DNA of 55,156 bases from an uncultured Bacilli bacterium (GTDB lineage: Bacteria; Bacillota_I; Bacilli_A; RF39; UBA660), in the NCBI GenBank assembly GCA_950097225.1, contig CATNCE010000006.1, forward strand, positions 1 to 55,156. Reading direction: 5' to 3'. The position numbers were made by a program, and so were the translations under genes. The notes beneath the pieces were generated by a model, which did not search any database, had not been told where the DNA came from, and saw only the letters and a list, made by a program, of their open reading frames with translations. Shown here piece by piece: positions 17,444 through 26,101 of this stretch; within the stretch, counting starts at the first letter, position 1, and every line of letters begins with the position of its first letter.

Positions 17444-20400
17444 ATGAAGAAGAGTACAATATTAATTATTACATTATGGTTATTTATTTTCGTTCCTACT
17501 ATAGTATTTGCTGCTAGTGATTCATCTGGAGAACAAGGTGGAAGTGCTGGTATCGTTAATTCATGTAGTCCAAATTGTGTCGGAATGCAAAGATCATCCT
17601 CACTTGCAGGGGTGCGTATTACTTTCGTTGATTCCGAAGGTAAAGCTGTATCCGCATCTAATGGCTTGAGTTTCGACTTTGAAACATACATTGGACCAGG
17701 AAAAGCCGGACTTAATACTCATTATAATGCTTATAATGGAGATCGTAACAAGGTTGCCCTAGCTTCTGGCGGAAATTACACTGAAGGGTTTACTAATGAA
17801 CGTGACATTAAAAAATTTAGTGCCGTTGCTGCCGCATACAATAAATACGTACCTATTGAAGGATCTAATCATTATACCACTTTAAAAACTAGTGGAAATA
17901 CGGGTGGAAATTTAAATGGTATGGGAAATGAACTAGATTTCTTTTTGAGTTTAACTAAATCAGGAAATCCAACTTATGCAGCTGATGTAAATGCCTTCAT
18001 CCGTGCTATCGCAGAAGTATCAGGAGGCTTCAATGCCGATGATTTGATTTATAAAGTAGCCGAAGGATGTAATACTGGGGAAGAGATATTTATCGTTATG
18101 GAACCATTATTCTTCTGGTCTGGTAAAATTAACAATGCTTGGCAAAATTATTTTGGTTCATTAGCTGACTCTTATCATTTCTTTAATGGTAAAGTAGTAG
18201 GTGGTTTGTGGAATATTAACAATCAGGCTTATTTAATTCATTATGAACGTGAACTATCGGCATATAATGGTGCACAAGGGGTAGCAGCCAAAGGATTTAA
18301 TATTCAAAGTGGTGCTGATCTTCTATCAACAGCAGGATTTGCTATTGCTGTTGACTGGGCCAATGATCCAGGGGAGTATTGTAATGCATGTTCATACTCT
18401 GATGGCAAATTTTCCTATGATAATAAAGTATATCCAGGCGATTTAGTTATCCCAAGTAAATATGGAAGTATTCAAGATTTTGCCTTCTCTAATCGTGGTG
18501 AGGGAGGAGCAGGATGTTGTGCACTTCTTAAACCGCAAATTAATTCTATGCCAGCTGAATGGCAAGAGGCTTATAATCGTTTATGTGATGTTCCTGATAA
18601 AGACGATCCTGAGTGTTGTAATCCAGGGGTGCCACTTGAACCAGAAATTGACGTTAATAACTGTTGTACAGATGGAACTGTATCATCTGTTGCTGAAAGT
18701 GAACTCGATGATATATTCTGTTATGATTCTGAACTAAAAGTCGACTTCTATAAAGATCGATGTGAAAATGATAAATTTAAAAATAAAATAAATGATTATT
18801 GTGATCTTTATTGTACTGAACGCGTAACCATGGAAGTACCAGGAGCTATAACCGCAGTATCTGGTCGTTATTTTGAATTAAGTAAGACATCATATGGAAC
18901 GACCTCTCCATATATAGAAGGATATCGTCGTTGTCGTGTTAAGATATACTATAATGAGTGGCGTGATAAATATGTTGAAAAAGTCGACGAAGAAGTAAAA
19001 CAATATAACGAATTCCAAAAGCAATCGTCAATGAAAGCCAACTATGATGATGCCATTGGCACAAAAGAAACCATCACTAAAACTGGAAAAGTAACTGCTA
19101 GTTGTTCTGAAACTGATCCAGTTACAAACAAGACTAAGTCTAATTCGGCAACTGAATCATTTAGTTACACATACTATAAATATACTTTTGCCAATAAACA
19201 TGACTATTACACAGTGTCTTTGAGTAATGATAAATACTCTCGCGTAGAAATAGTAAATGGCTCTAAGAAAAAAGAAAGTCATGAACCATATAGCCTATAT
19301 AAATATGCAGATGCTCTAAAGGCTTATAATGAAGCTAAAGATAAAGCTGCTAAGAGCTGTGGATATGGCAATGTTACATATAAAGGGGATTCTTTTGATA
19401 CGCAAAATATCACTTCTTATCGTGATGAAGATCCTGAATCTGTAGTTAAGGAAATCGAAAAAGCTATTAGTGTTGCCAAATCGGCTTATGAAATTGCCAC
19501 TAAAGATGCTTATAAATTAGAGCAGAATATCGATGAATGCGACTTCTACTTTGATGATTCTAAGAGTCGCTTAGGAGAGGAAGTAACATACTCTGGTAAA
19601 GATGCTTCTAAAAATTATGAATTTAGTCCAGATCTTTTATTCCGTTATTCTGAAGTATACTTGGGATCTAAATCGGAAAAAGTTCTTGATAAATTAGCAA
19701 TTGAGTTTGATCGTGAATGTAATTCAGAAATTATTTATGACGAAAATGAAACGGGTGTTGATGAAATAAAGCCAGATCGTTACTCAGGTGTATATGGTAG
19801 TGGTTCTGAAAAAATGCATGACTTTAACCGCAATGTAACAATTGCTTATGAAAGCAATTTTAACTTATCTAAATATTATGATAATGCCTATAGTGCAGAT
19901 AAGAAACATTCAACTGATGCTAAATATCATACAACATGCAAATGGACAGAAAAAGAAAAGAATACTTACACTTTAGTTCCATCTGGAATAGTTAGTGGAG
20001 AATCATCAACAAACCATACCATTCACAATCAAGAATATCGTATTAATTTAACAACTTTAGATGGAACATATGAAACTTATTGGGATATCGAAGGTATCGG
20101 GCACAAAGGACGATTTACTGACTACTTTAAAAAGGGTGGAACAACTTGTAGCAACCAATTACCTAGTGAAGCAGGTACAACAATAACTTGTAAACTTCAT
20201 GTTGAACATGAACTGATTACGACAGGTACTTGTAATGGCACTGATGGTAGTGAAGTCACTATTAATCCTGAAGATTGTGATGAATTAAAAGAAGGATACG
20301 ATTTATTTAACTTTAAAATTGTTGATCCTGCCGATTTATTCCCAGGTGGAACAACTACAGCTACAGGAACAATCGGTTATAACTGGACGATGAGTCCTCG

Positions 20401-20773
20401 CGGTCAAGATGTAATGAAAGAAATTACTGATAAGGCCGCAACTTCATCGACTTATGCACCAGAAAATATATCTTATTCAGTTAACTTAAGTCCAAAAGAC
20501 TTAAAGAATATCAAAAATTACAATAAAGAGCGTGAATCGAATAATCAGAAGGGTTACAGTGATTTTAATCTTCATTGTGAATGTCCAACCGAAGTACAAA
20601 CAGGATCTCTAACCAATGGAGTAGGTTGTACACAATGTAAAAGTTACTTTATGGAAAATCTAGAAAATGGTATTATAAGATATGGAAATACCGATCATCG
20701 TGTAAATGTATGGGCTTCTCCAAAAAGATTACAAGAAATAAGAGAAGATAATACTCTTAAAAGAAAATGGTAG
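17444..20773 (+). CDS. Surface module B, gene 3: 1109-residue Cys-rich secreted protein
   Basis: Signal peptide of about 24 residues (ends VFA-AS). The N-terminal 330 residues differ from the module A protein, and the YCIDPG and FQLAF thioester motifs are absent. From about residue 385 onward it aligns with module A: ECCNPG, NCCTDG, DIFCYDS, YCDLYCTERVTMEVP, SGRYFELSKTSYGT, SPYIEGYRRCR, later IVDPADLFP, KNIKNYNKERESN and CTQCKSYF near the end. Thus the C-terminal 700 residues are shared and the N-terminal head is swapped. No sorting signal or C-terminal membrane helix. GGGAGG precedes the ATG. Confidence 0.75.
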   Translation: MKKSTILIITLWLFIFVPTIVFAASDSSGEQGGSAGIVNSCSPNCVGMQRSSSLAGVRITFVDSEGKAVSASNGLSFDFETYIGPGKAGLNTHYNAYNGDRNKVALASGGNYTEGFTNERDIKKFSAVAAAYNKYVPIEGSNHYTTLKTSGNTGGNLNGMGNELDFFLSLTKSGNPTYAADVNAFIRAIAEVSGGFNADDLIYKVAEGCNTGEEIFIVMEPLFFWSGKINNAWQNYFGSLADSYHFFNGKVVGGLWNINNQAYLIHYERELSAYNGAQGVAAKGFNIQSGADLLSTAGFAIAVDWANDPGEYCNACSYSDGKFSYDNKVYPGDLVIPSKYGSIQDFAFSNRGEGGAGCCALLKPQINSMPAEWQEAYNRLCDVPDKDDPECCNPGVPLEPEIDVNNCCTDGTVSSVAESELDDIFCYDSELKVDFYKDRCENDKFKNKINDYCDLYCTERVTMEVPGAITAVSGRYFELSKTSYGTTSPYIEGYRRCRVKIYYNEWRDKYVEKVDEEVKQYNEFQKQSSMKANYDDAIGTKETITKTGKVTASCSETDPVTNKTKSNSATESFSYTYYKYTFANKHDYYTVSLSNDKYSRVEIVNGSKKKESHEPYSLYKYADALKAYNEAKDKAAKSCGYGNVTYKGDSFDTQNITSYRDEDPESVVKEIEKAISVAKSAYEIATKDAYKLEQNIDECDFYFDDSKSRLGEEVTYSGKDASKNYEFSPDLLFRYSEVYLGSKSEKVLDKLAIEFDRECNSEIIYDENETGVDEIKPDRYSGVYGSGSEKMHDFNRNVTIAYESNFNLSKYYDNAYSADKKHSTDAKYHTTCKWTEKEKNTYTLVPSGIVSGESSTNHTIHNQEYRINLTTLDGTYETYWDIEGIGHKGRFTDYFKKGGTTCSNQLPSEAGTTITCKLHVEHELITTGTCNGTDGSEVTINPEDCDELKEGYDLFNFKIVDPADLFPGGTTTATGTIGYNWTMSPRGQDVMKEITDKAATSSTYAPENISYSVNLSPKDLKNIKNYNKERESNNQKGYSDFNLHCECPTEVQTGSLTNGVGCTQCKSYFMENLENGIIRYGNTDHRVNVWASPKRLQEIREDNTLKRKW

Positions 20774-20782
20774 GCGAATATT

Positions 20783-21214
20783 ATGAAAGAAAGTTTATGG
20801 GGCTACTGGATAGTAGTACTAGGAATATCGATAATGAGTGTAATGATCTTGTTGCAGAATCTAACGACGACGAGTGAACAAGATTATTACATGATAAGAG
20901 AAGTATTAGAGGCGAGTATGTATGAGGCAGTAGATTATGGATACTACCGAGATACCGGGGAGTTAAAGATGAATACAGAGAAATTCACAGAGAACTTCAT
21001 AAGAAGGTTTGCAGAATCGGTAAACATAAATAAGAAATATAACATAACATTTTATGATATATATGAAACACCGCCAGCAGCATCAGTATCGATAATAACG
21101 ACAACAGAACATAGTAACTTTGGAGAGAACCAAGGAGCGGGAGAGACAGCAGATGTAGTAAGCCGCTTAACAGGAATCTTATACACAAATAGTAAATACC
21201 AACCAAAATCTTAG
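20783..21214 (+). CDS. Surface module B, gene 4: 143-residue protein identical to the one at 14829
   Basis: Same protein as the module A distal gene: N-terminal membrane helix near 7-25, acidic helix EVLEASMYEAVDYGYY, mixed C-terminal domain, TadE-like in outline. Only three silent DNA differences from the first copy were found by eye (GGCTAC versus GGCTAT, GGCGAG versus GGCAAG, GAGTTA versus GAGTTG). The ribosome site here is AGGCGA, unlike GGGGTG in the first copy. Neighbouring genes in the two modules have drifted far apart, so the identity implies recent gene conversion or a recent copy, or strong constraint. Confidence 0.75.
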   Translation: MKESLWGYWIVVLGISIMSVMILLQNLTTTSEQDYYMIREVLEASMYEAVDYGYYRDTGELKMNTEKFTENFIRRFAESVNINKKYNITFYDIYETPPAASVSIITTTEHSNFGENQGAGETADVVSRLTGILYTNSKYQPKS

Positions 21215-21239
21215 AAGATAAACTTTATCTTCTTTTTTT
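20783..21239 (+). repeat. Direct repeat copy 2 (gene plus terminator)
   Basis: Second copy of the 14829-15285 repeat, 5.95 kb downstream in the same orientation. No flanking target duplication or transposase was seen. Confidence 0.92.
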
Positions 21240-21240
21240 G
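21214..21240 (+). terminator. Terminator of surface module B
   Basis: AGAAGATAAA/TTTATCTTCT stem followed by T run, copied from or to 15260. Confidence 0.9.
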
Positions 21241-21289
21241 TGTTATCTATTTCTTTTTTTCATATACATTATTAGAAAGGAAAATAATA

Positions 21290-21550
21290 ATGGAAATATT
21301 AAAAGTATCGAGCAAATCAAATCCTAGTAAAGTTGCAGGAGCGATTGCTAATGTATTTAGAAGTTTAGGCAGTGTTGAAATTCAAACTATTGGAGCAGGT
21401 AGCTTAAATCAAGCAATTAAAGCAATTTGTATTGCTAGAGGTTTTGTTGCTCCGAGTGGTAAAAACCTAGTAGTTATCCCAGCATTTTCGGACATAACTA
21501 TTGAAGGTGAAGAAAAAACGGCGATAAAATTAATCGTTGAGGCAAGATAA
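21290..21550 (+). CDS. spoVS: Stage V sporulation protein S
   Basis: 86 residues matching SpoVS along the whole length: EILKVSSKSNPSKVAGAIAN, the GAGSLNQAIKAICIARGF core (about 42-59) and FSDITIEGEEKTAIKL near the end. SpoVS is a small dimeric ALBA-like protein, needed in Bacillus subtilis for coat assembly and release from a sporulation block. GAAAGGAAAAT precedes the ATG. Its terminator overlaps the stop, so it is monocistronic unless read through from module B. It supports the host being a spore former. Confidence 0.96.
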   Translation: MEILKVSSKSNPSKVAGAIANVFRSLGSVEIQTIGAGSLNQAIKAICIARGFVAPSGKNLVVIPAFSDITIEGEEKTAIKLIVEAR

Positions 21551-21560
21551 GCCTCTTTTT
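21539..21560 (+). terminator. Terminator of spoVS
   Basis: GAGGC/GCCTC stem with AAGATAA loop and five T, overlapping the spoVS stop. Confidence 0.8.
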
Positions 21561-21596
21561 ATTTGGAAAATTAAGTCAAACTATACATGGTTTTTC

Positions 21597-21625
21597 TTGC
21601 AAAAATCTTAGAAATGGGGTATCAT
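21597..21625 (+). promoter_or_regulatory. Promoter of the 21650 gene
   Basis: TTGCAA (21597-21602), 17 bases, TATCAT (21620-21625). The predicted start near 21632 supports the ATG at 21650. Confidence 0.7.
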
Positions 21626-21649
21626 AAAGCGCAAAAGAAGGTGTTATAC

Positions 21650-22381
21650 ATGAGGAAGTTTAAAAGACTAATTAGAAATATTTTAAGCGTATTAGCTATA
21701 ATTATCTTATTCTCAGTATCAGTTCTAATTGGCGTAAGCCTATACAACCAAGGAAATATAACTCCTGAAAATGTCGTTATTAATGAAAGAGAAGCAATGT
21801 ATAGCATGTATATCGATACTACCTCACTAGTTGAGTTAACATTCAAAGAGAGCTATCGCGTCTGTAGCTACAAAGGCAGTGAAAACACTTGTGGTGGCTA
21901 CCGAGATACCATAGTTGATTTTAGATTATTGAATTCTAAGGCTAAAAGTGAATTTAAAGAAAAAGACTTTCGTGAAATGTCTTTGAGTGATGCCATAAAA
22001 ATTATTCTAAACAAAGAAAACATTAAAAACGTAAATATTATTACCAATTGGAATAAGACCGAAGAAGTTATTAACAAGCTCATCTATGATAATACTGATC
22101 ATAATTTAAGTATAAATATCAGTATCGATGAAAATATTAATGAAGAATTCATTGAAAACTACATCGATAATGCTAAGACATACAAAGTTAAATTTAATAG
22201 CAATAAAGGATCTAAAGTAAGTACTCTTATCGTATCTAAAAATGATACAGTAACTAAACCTAAAAATCCGACTCGTAAAGGTTACGTCTTTGTCGAGTGG
22301 CAGCTAAATAAAAAGAAATATAATTTTAATAAACCTGTTACTAAAGACATAACCTTAAAAGCTAAATGGAAGAAAAAATAA
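21650..22381 (+). CDS. Membrane-anchored protein with C-terminal InlB-type B-repeat
   Basis: 243 residues. An N-terminal membrane helix (about 8-30) and a 140-residue extracellular domain containing a Cys pair (YRVCSYKGSENTCGGY) precede a C-terminal repeat of the Listeria-Bacteroides (Flg_new, InlB B-repeat) type: VKFNSNKGS...VTKPKNPTRKGYVFVEW...KPVTKDITLKAKW. That repeat is a small beta fold common in surface proteins. The ATG at 21650 is chosen because of AAGGTG upstream and the promoter at 21597; earlier in-frame ATGs would lie in the promoter. The partner is unknown. Confidence 0.75.
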   Translation: MRKFKRLIRNILSVLAIIILFSVSVLIGVSLYNQGNITPENVVINEREAMYSMYIDTTSLVELTFKESYRVCSYKGSENTCGGYRDTIVDFRLLNSKAKSEFKEKDFREMSLSDAIKIILNKENIKNVNIITNWNKTEEVINKLIYDNTDHNLSINISIDENINEEFIENYIDNAKTYKVKFNSNKGSKVSTLIVSKNDTVTKPKNPTRKGYVFVEWQLNKKKYNFNKPVTKDITLKAKWKKK

Positions 22382-22407
22382 AATGGACTTTATATCGTCC
22401 ATTTTTT
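22381..22407. terminator. Terminator between convergent genes
   Basis: AAATGGAC/GTCCATTT stem with eight-base loop and T run between the B-repeat gene and the CapA-like gene. Confidence 0.8.
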
Positions 22408-23635
22408 AGTGATACTTTTTATCTATAACTTTATTGTATGCATCATTTATAAATGCTTTTGTTAAACCCAATTGATAGCGCAGATGAGAAGTTTCTTGTT
22501 GATCGGTATATTGAGAAAACGGAACCAATAAGAAGTTATTCATATCTTTATCAAAATAATTTACAATAGGAATTGCCTTGACATTATTTATCGTTAATTC
22601 ATTAAATTCATCTATAACTACATCGAGTGTTGATAAAAGACCGAATTGATAGGCATTATCAAAAGTCTCATATCCTTTAGGAGTTCTTGCAATATCATCA
22701 TCGTGGGATACAAAGTTGCCAAGAGAATAATAAACCAAAGTCTTGTGTGCATCGCCAATTTCCGAAATAGGTTGTATTGAATGCGAGTGACTGCCATAAA
22801 TGATATCTACACCTAAACTATTTAAAAAAGTAGCTATCTCTTTTTGTTCTTCATTTGGTGTATAAGTAAATTCATTTCCCCAATGCATCATTACTATTAA
22901 AACATCACAAGCATCTCTTAGCTTCATTACTTCTCTTGTCAATATACTCTTGTATTCCTCATCAAACTTTCTTGTTTCAGGGGAGCGATATAAACCAACT
23001 AAATCTCTTTTATCAGCCGGAACAACTACATTGGTACCCAAGGTATAAGAAAGGAACCCAAATTTTATGTCATTTACATTTAAAATGCGCATTGTATCAC
23101 GATCTGTTTTATCTCTGTAAGTGCCAACAGTCATAATATCCGTCTTAGCAAAAAAATCTAATGTTGAATTAATTCCTTCCAATTTTTGATCATAAGAGTG
23201 ATTATTAGCAGTTGCTAATACCTCTAAATCAAGTGTATTAACGAGTTCACCAATATAAGGCGGAGCACAGAAATTATAGCCGTCCCCAGATACTTTCATA
23301 TCCTCACTACCAATAACTACTTCCATATTGCCAATACTAAGATCATCATCTATAAAGTAGTTCTTAACTAAACTAAAATATTGATTTTTATCATATCCTT
23401 TATCAACTGCTTTATAAAAGGGCGACTCAAATAAAAAATCGCCGACTAAAGTAAGTTTAGCTTTTCTAATATGTTTATCCTCTTTATCTTCTACATGTAT
23501 AGTCGTTTTTTCATTATTATAATTATCTAATTTTTTTCTTTTTACATAAGCTGGTAAAGTAAGTGCAAGTATCCCTCCAATAATTAAAATAAATAAAGAA
23601 ATCTTAAATTGTCTTTTTAATTTCCTTTTTGCCAT
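22406..23635 (-). CDS. CapA/PgsA-family metallophosphatase-like protein
   Basis: About 409 residues. N-terminal membrane helix (about 9-28), then the PGA_cap (CapA) domain: LTLVGDFLFESP (about 59-70), SIGNMEVVIG (N and E of the metal site), LATANNHSYDQ (GN-N-H type), VMMHWGNEFTYTP and YGSHSHSIQPI. These correspond to the Asp, Asn and His ligands of calcineurin-like phosphoesterases. In Bacillus this family acts in poly-gamma-glutamate capsule export, but no capB/capC is nearby, so the substrate here is unknown. The ATG at 23635 is preferred over an upstream TTG because GGTGA sits 5 bases before it. Confidence 0.88.
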   Translation of the reverse strand: MAKRKLKRQFKISLFILIIGGILALTLPAYVKRKKLDNYNNEKTTIHVEDKEDKHIRKAKLTLVGDFLFESPFYKAVDKGYDKNQYFSLVKNYFIDDDLSIGNMEVVIGSEDMKVSGDGYNFCAPPYIGELVNTLDLEVLATANNHSYDQKLEGINSTLDFFAKTDIMTVGTYRDKTDRDTMRILNVNDIKFGFLSYTLGTNVVVPADKRDLVGLYRSPETRKFDEEYKSILTREVMKLRDACDVLIVMMHWGNEFTYTPNEEQKEIATFLNSLGVDIIYGSHSHSIQPISEIGDAHKTLVYYSLGNFVSHDDDIARTPKGYETFDNAYQFGLLSTLDVVIDEFNELTINNVKAIPIVNYFDKDMNNFLLVPFSQYTDQQETSHLRYQLGLTKAFINDAYNKVIDKKYH

Positions 23636-23702
23636 ATAATTCACCAACTATATAATACCATATTTTTAATTATATGTTATAATCTTACATAAGGGAGCGC
23701 CT

Positions 23703-24467
23703 ATGAAAATTCAAAAATACGTAAAAGATAAGCAAAATAAATATAAAGTCATAATTGATGATGAAGAATATATCTTATATGATGATGTTATTATTAAATA
23801 TAATCTTCTTGCCAAAAGTGATATTGATGCCATTTCTTTAAGAGAGATAATTATTTTTAATGATGAACTAAAGAGTTACTATGAATCTATAAAATATATA
23901 AACAAGAAACTGCGTAGCGAAAAAGAAATAATCACCTATCTAGAGAAAAAAGGGATAGAAAGCAGTGTTATAAAGACGACTATTAAACGTTTAAAAGATA
24001 ATAACTTTTTAAATGATGACTATTATTTAAAAGCCTATTTAAGTGATCAAATAAATTTAACTAATAATGGTCCAAGAAAAATTACTGCATCCCTTTTAAA
24101 TCAAGGACTTAAAGAAGACATTATTAATGAAAAAATAGATGCTATCAGTTCGGATATTTGGGAGAATAAGGTAAATAAATATATTGCCCAGAAGATCAAG
24201 AATAATCATAAATCATCCGCTTACATGTTAAAGATAAAAATAACTAATGATTTAGTAAATTTAGGTTATGACAAAGAAATAGTAAGTTCTCTTATCAGTA
24301 ACTTTGAAATAACCGATAATGATGCTTTAAAGATAGAATATCAAAAAGCTAAACGTCAATTAGAAAAAAAATATACAGGTTATGAATTAAGCCAGCATAT
24401 TCGTGAAAAACTATATCGCAAGGGTTTTAATGTATATAACTTAGAGGAGTATTTAGATGAAGAGTAG
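23703..24467 (+). CDS. recX: RecX-family regulator of RecA
   Basis: 254 residues, a normal length for long Firmicutes RecX proteins. It consists of tandem three-helix repeats with the signatures LRSEKEIITYLEKKGIE, LKDNNFLNDDYYLKAYLSD (close to the common LxxxxFLDDxxYA) and NGPRKITASLLNQGLKEDII, then two more repeats. RecX caps or disassembles RecA filaments on DNA. AAGGGAG precedes the ATG. The end overlaps the start of a small membrane protein gene, suggesting co-expression. Confidence 0.9.
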   Translation: MKIQKYVKDKQNKYKVIIDDEEYILYDDVIIKYNLLAKSDIDAISLREIIIFNDELKSYYESIKYINKKLRSEKEIITYLEKKGIESSVIKTTIKRLKDNNFLNDDYYLKAYLSDQINLTNNGPRKITASLLNQGLKEDIINEKIDAISSDIWENKVNKYIAQKIKNNHKSSAYMLKIKITNDLVNLGYDKEIVSSLISNFEITDNDALKIEYQKAKRQLEKKYTGYELSQHIREKLYRKGFNVYNLEEYLDEE

Positions 24468-24837
24468 ATTTGAAAGATTAAGTAAAAAGGAACAAAAAGA
24501 AGCTATAAGGGAATTTAAAGAGGCTAGTACTAAAAATGCCAACGTTATAAATCGTTTACATCGCTTAAAAGTTATTGGTATATTAGGAACTATTTATTCA
24601 TTAATCATGTTTATACTTGATTTCCTAAAAGAAGCTGATATTCTTGATTATGGTTTTAATACATTCGGCGATGCCATTATTTTAAATTATCTAATAGATG
24701 CCTCTTTGATGGTTTTCTGTGTCTTCTTTATTTTTAAATCAGAACAGATGATAAAAGAGCAAGTAAACAAATATCTAGTAGATAAATTAAGAAACAAACA
24801 GAAAAAAGCCTTTAAAGAAGAATTTGGTGAGAACTAA
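24457..24837 (+). CDS. Small two-helix membrane protein, unknown function
   Basis: 126 residues. A charged helical N-terminus (about 1-35) is followed by two membrane helices (near 38-58 and 75-97) and a basic helical tail (KYLVDKLRNKQKKAF). It starts inside the end of recX with GAGGAG at good spacing, so it is translationally coupled. No family recognised. Confidence 0.65.
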   Translation: MKSRFERLSKKEQKEAIREFKEASTKNANVINRLHRLKVIGILGTIYSLIMFILDFLKEADILDYGFNTFGDAIILNYLIDASLMVFCVFFIFKSEQMIKEQVNKYLVDKLRNKQKKAFKEEFGEN

Positions 24838-24849
24838 ATTCTTCTTTTT
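24816..24849 (+). terminator. Terminator of the recX operon
   Basis: AGAAGAATTT/AAATTCTTCT perfect stem across the stop codon, then five T. Confidence 0.85.
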
Positions 24850-24886
24850 ATAACGAAATTTTGCTATAATATATATAGGTGATTAT

Positions 24887-25567
24887 ATGGAAAAAAATAA
24901 TCCGCTTTATAAAGAACAGGGAATTCATGTTATATCGAGCTTATTTACTGTTGAACATGGAGTAGTAAAAGTTCTCTTAATCAAACGTAAAAATGAACCA
25001 TATAAAGATTTTTGGGCTTTAGTTGGGGGTGCACTTTATAATAATGAAGACTTAGAGACCGGAATTGAAAGAGAAATTGAAGAAAAAACAGGACTTACTA
25101 ATTTAAATTTAAAATTAATAAATGTTCATGGAAAAGTCGATAGAAGTCCTGTGATGCGTATGGTTGCCATATCTTATCTTGGCGTTATTGATATAAACCG
25201 CGTAAACTTTCAAGAAAGTACACTAAAAACCAGTGCTGCTGAATGGTTTGACATCAAAGATGTTAAAAATTTACAACTTGCCTATGACCATGCCGAGATA
25301 ATTGAATCCGCTTTTCACGAACTTAAACACCAGATTTTAAAAAGCAATATTTTAACGTCTTTATTTCCCAGTGGTTTTACCTTGCCAGAAATTCATCAGG
25401 TTTATGAGGCTATCTTAGAGCATCCTCTTGATCGTCGTAATTTTCGTCGCAAACTGTTATCTTTAAACTTAGTTGAAGATACAGGAAAGTACTTTAATTT
25501 CGCCGGTAAAAAGCCTGCTAAATTATATAAATTTAAAGAAAATATCGAAGATACTGATATATTCTAA
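24887..25567 (+). CDS. NUDIX hydrolase with C-terminal winged helix (NrtR-like)
   Basis: 226 residues. The Nudix box is complete: GGALYNNEDLETGIEREIEEKTGL (about 46-69) fits G-x5-E-x7-R-E-x2-E-E-x-G. Residues 150-226 look like the winged-helix domain found after Nudix in NrtR-type ADP-ribose-responsive repressors (LPEIHQVYEAILEHPLDRRNFRRKLL). So it may be an ADP-ribose pyrophosphatase, a repressor of NAD genes, or both; no NAD genes are nearby. The intact box suggests catalysis is kept. AGGTGATTAT precedes the ATG, and ppa follows 12 bases downstream. Confidence 0.85.
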   Translation: MEKNNPLYKEQGIHVISSLFTVEHGVVKVLLIKRKNEPYKDFWALVGGALYNNEDLETGIEREIEEKTGLTNLNLKLINVHGKVDRSPVMRMVAISYLGVIDINRVNFQESTLKTSAAEWFDIKDVKNLQLAYDHAEIIESAFHELKHQILKSNILTSLFPSGFTLPEIHQVYEAILEHPLDRRNFRRKLLSLNLVEDTGKYFNFAGKKPAKLYKFKENIEDTDIF

Positions 25568-25579
25568 AAGGAAGATAAT

Positions 25580-26068
25580 ATGAAAAATAATGTAATTGAT
25601 GCCTTGGTAGAAATTCCCTATGGCTCTAAAAATAAATACGAAATAGATAAAAAAACAGGCCGAATTCGCCTTGATCGTGTTTTATCATCATCTAATGTAT
25701 ATCCAGCTGAATATGGCATAATTGAAGGTACCTTAGCACTCGATAAAGACCCTTTAGACATTCTAATCTTGTCTAGTGAGAAAACTTATCCTGGTTGTAT
25801 TGTTCCTGCTCGCGTACTAGGTTATTTAGAAATGATCGATAATGGTTATATGGATTATAAGATCATTTCAGTAGTTGATGTTGATCCTAAATTTAAGGGA
25901 GTAAACGAACTAAGTGACTTATCAGAGATAACTCTAAAAGAGATAAAAAACTTCTTTCAAAACTATAAAACTTTAGAAGGTGGAACTGTTCAAGTTAAAG
26001 AATATCATTCAAAAATAGATGCCATTAAACTAATCGAAGAGTGTCGTTTCCGTTATCGCGAAATTTAA
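25580..26068 (+). CDS. ppa: Inorganic pyrophosphatase, family I
   Basis: 162 residues, close to the usual 165-180. It shows VEIPYGSKNKYEID, the flap tyrosine in YPAEYGIIEGT, and the signature DKDPLDILIL (D-x-D-P-x-D, about 52-61) that binds Mg2+ and pyrophosphate. It hydrolyses pyrophosphate to phosphate in the cytosol, pulling biosynthetic reactions forward. GGAAGAT precedes the start 12 bases after the Nudix gene, so they probably share a transcript; both act on pyrophosphate bonds. Confidence 0.95.
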   Translation: MKNNVIDALVEIPYGSKNKYEIDKKTGRIRLDRVLSSSNVYPAEYGIIEGTLALDKDPLDILILSSEKTYPGCIVPARVLGYLEMIDNGYMDYKIISVVDVDPKFKGVNELSDLSEITLKEIKNFFQNYKTLEGGTVQVKEYHSKIDAIKLIEECRFRYREI

Positions 26069-26101
26069 GCATAAAAAATATTAACAATAATATAAATTAC
26101 T

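Noticed and set aside
14829-21239. Insertion sequence or composite transposon bounded by the 457-base repeats
   Set aside because: The repeats encode a membrane protein with a terminator, have no terminal inverted repeats or transposase, and the DNA between them is a paralogous operon.
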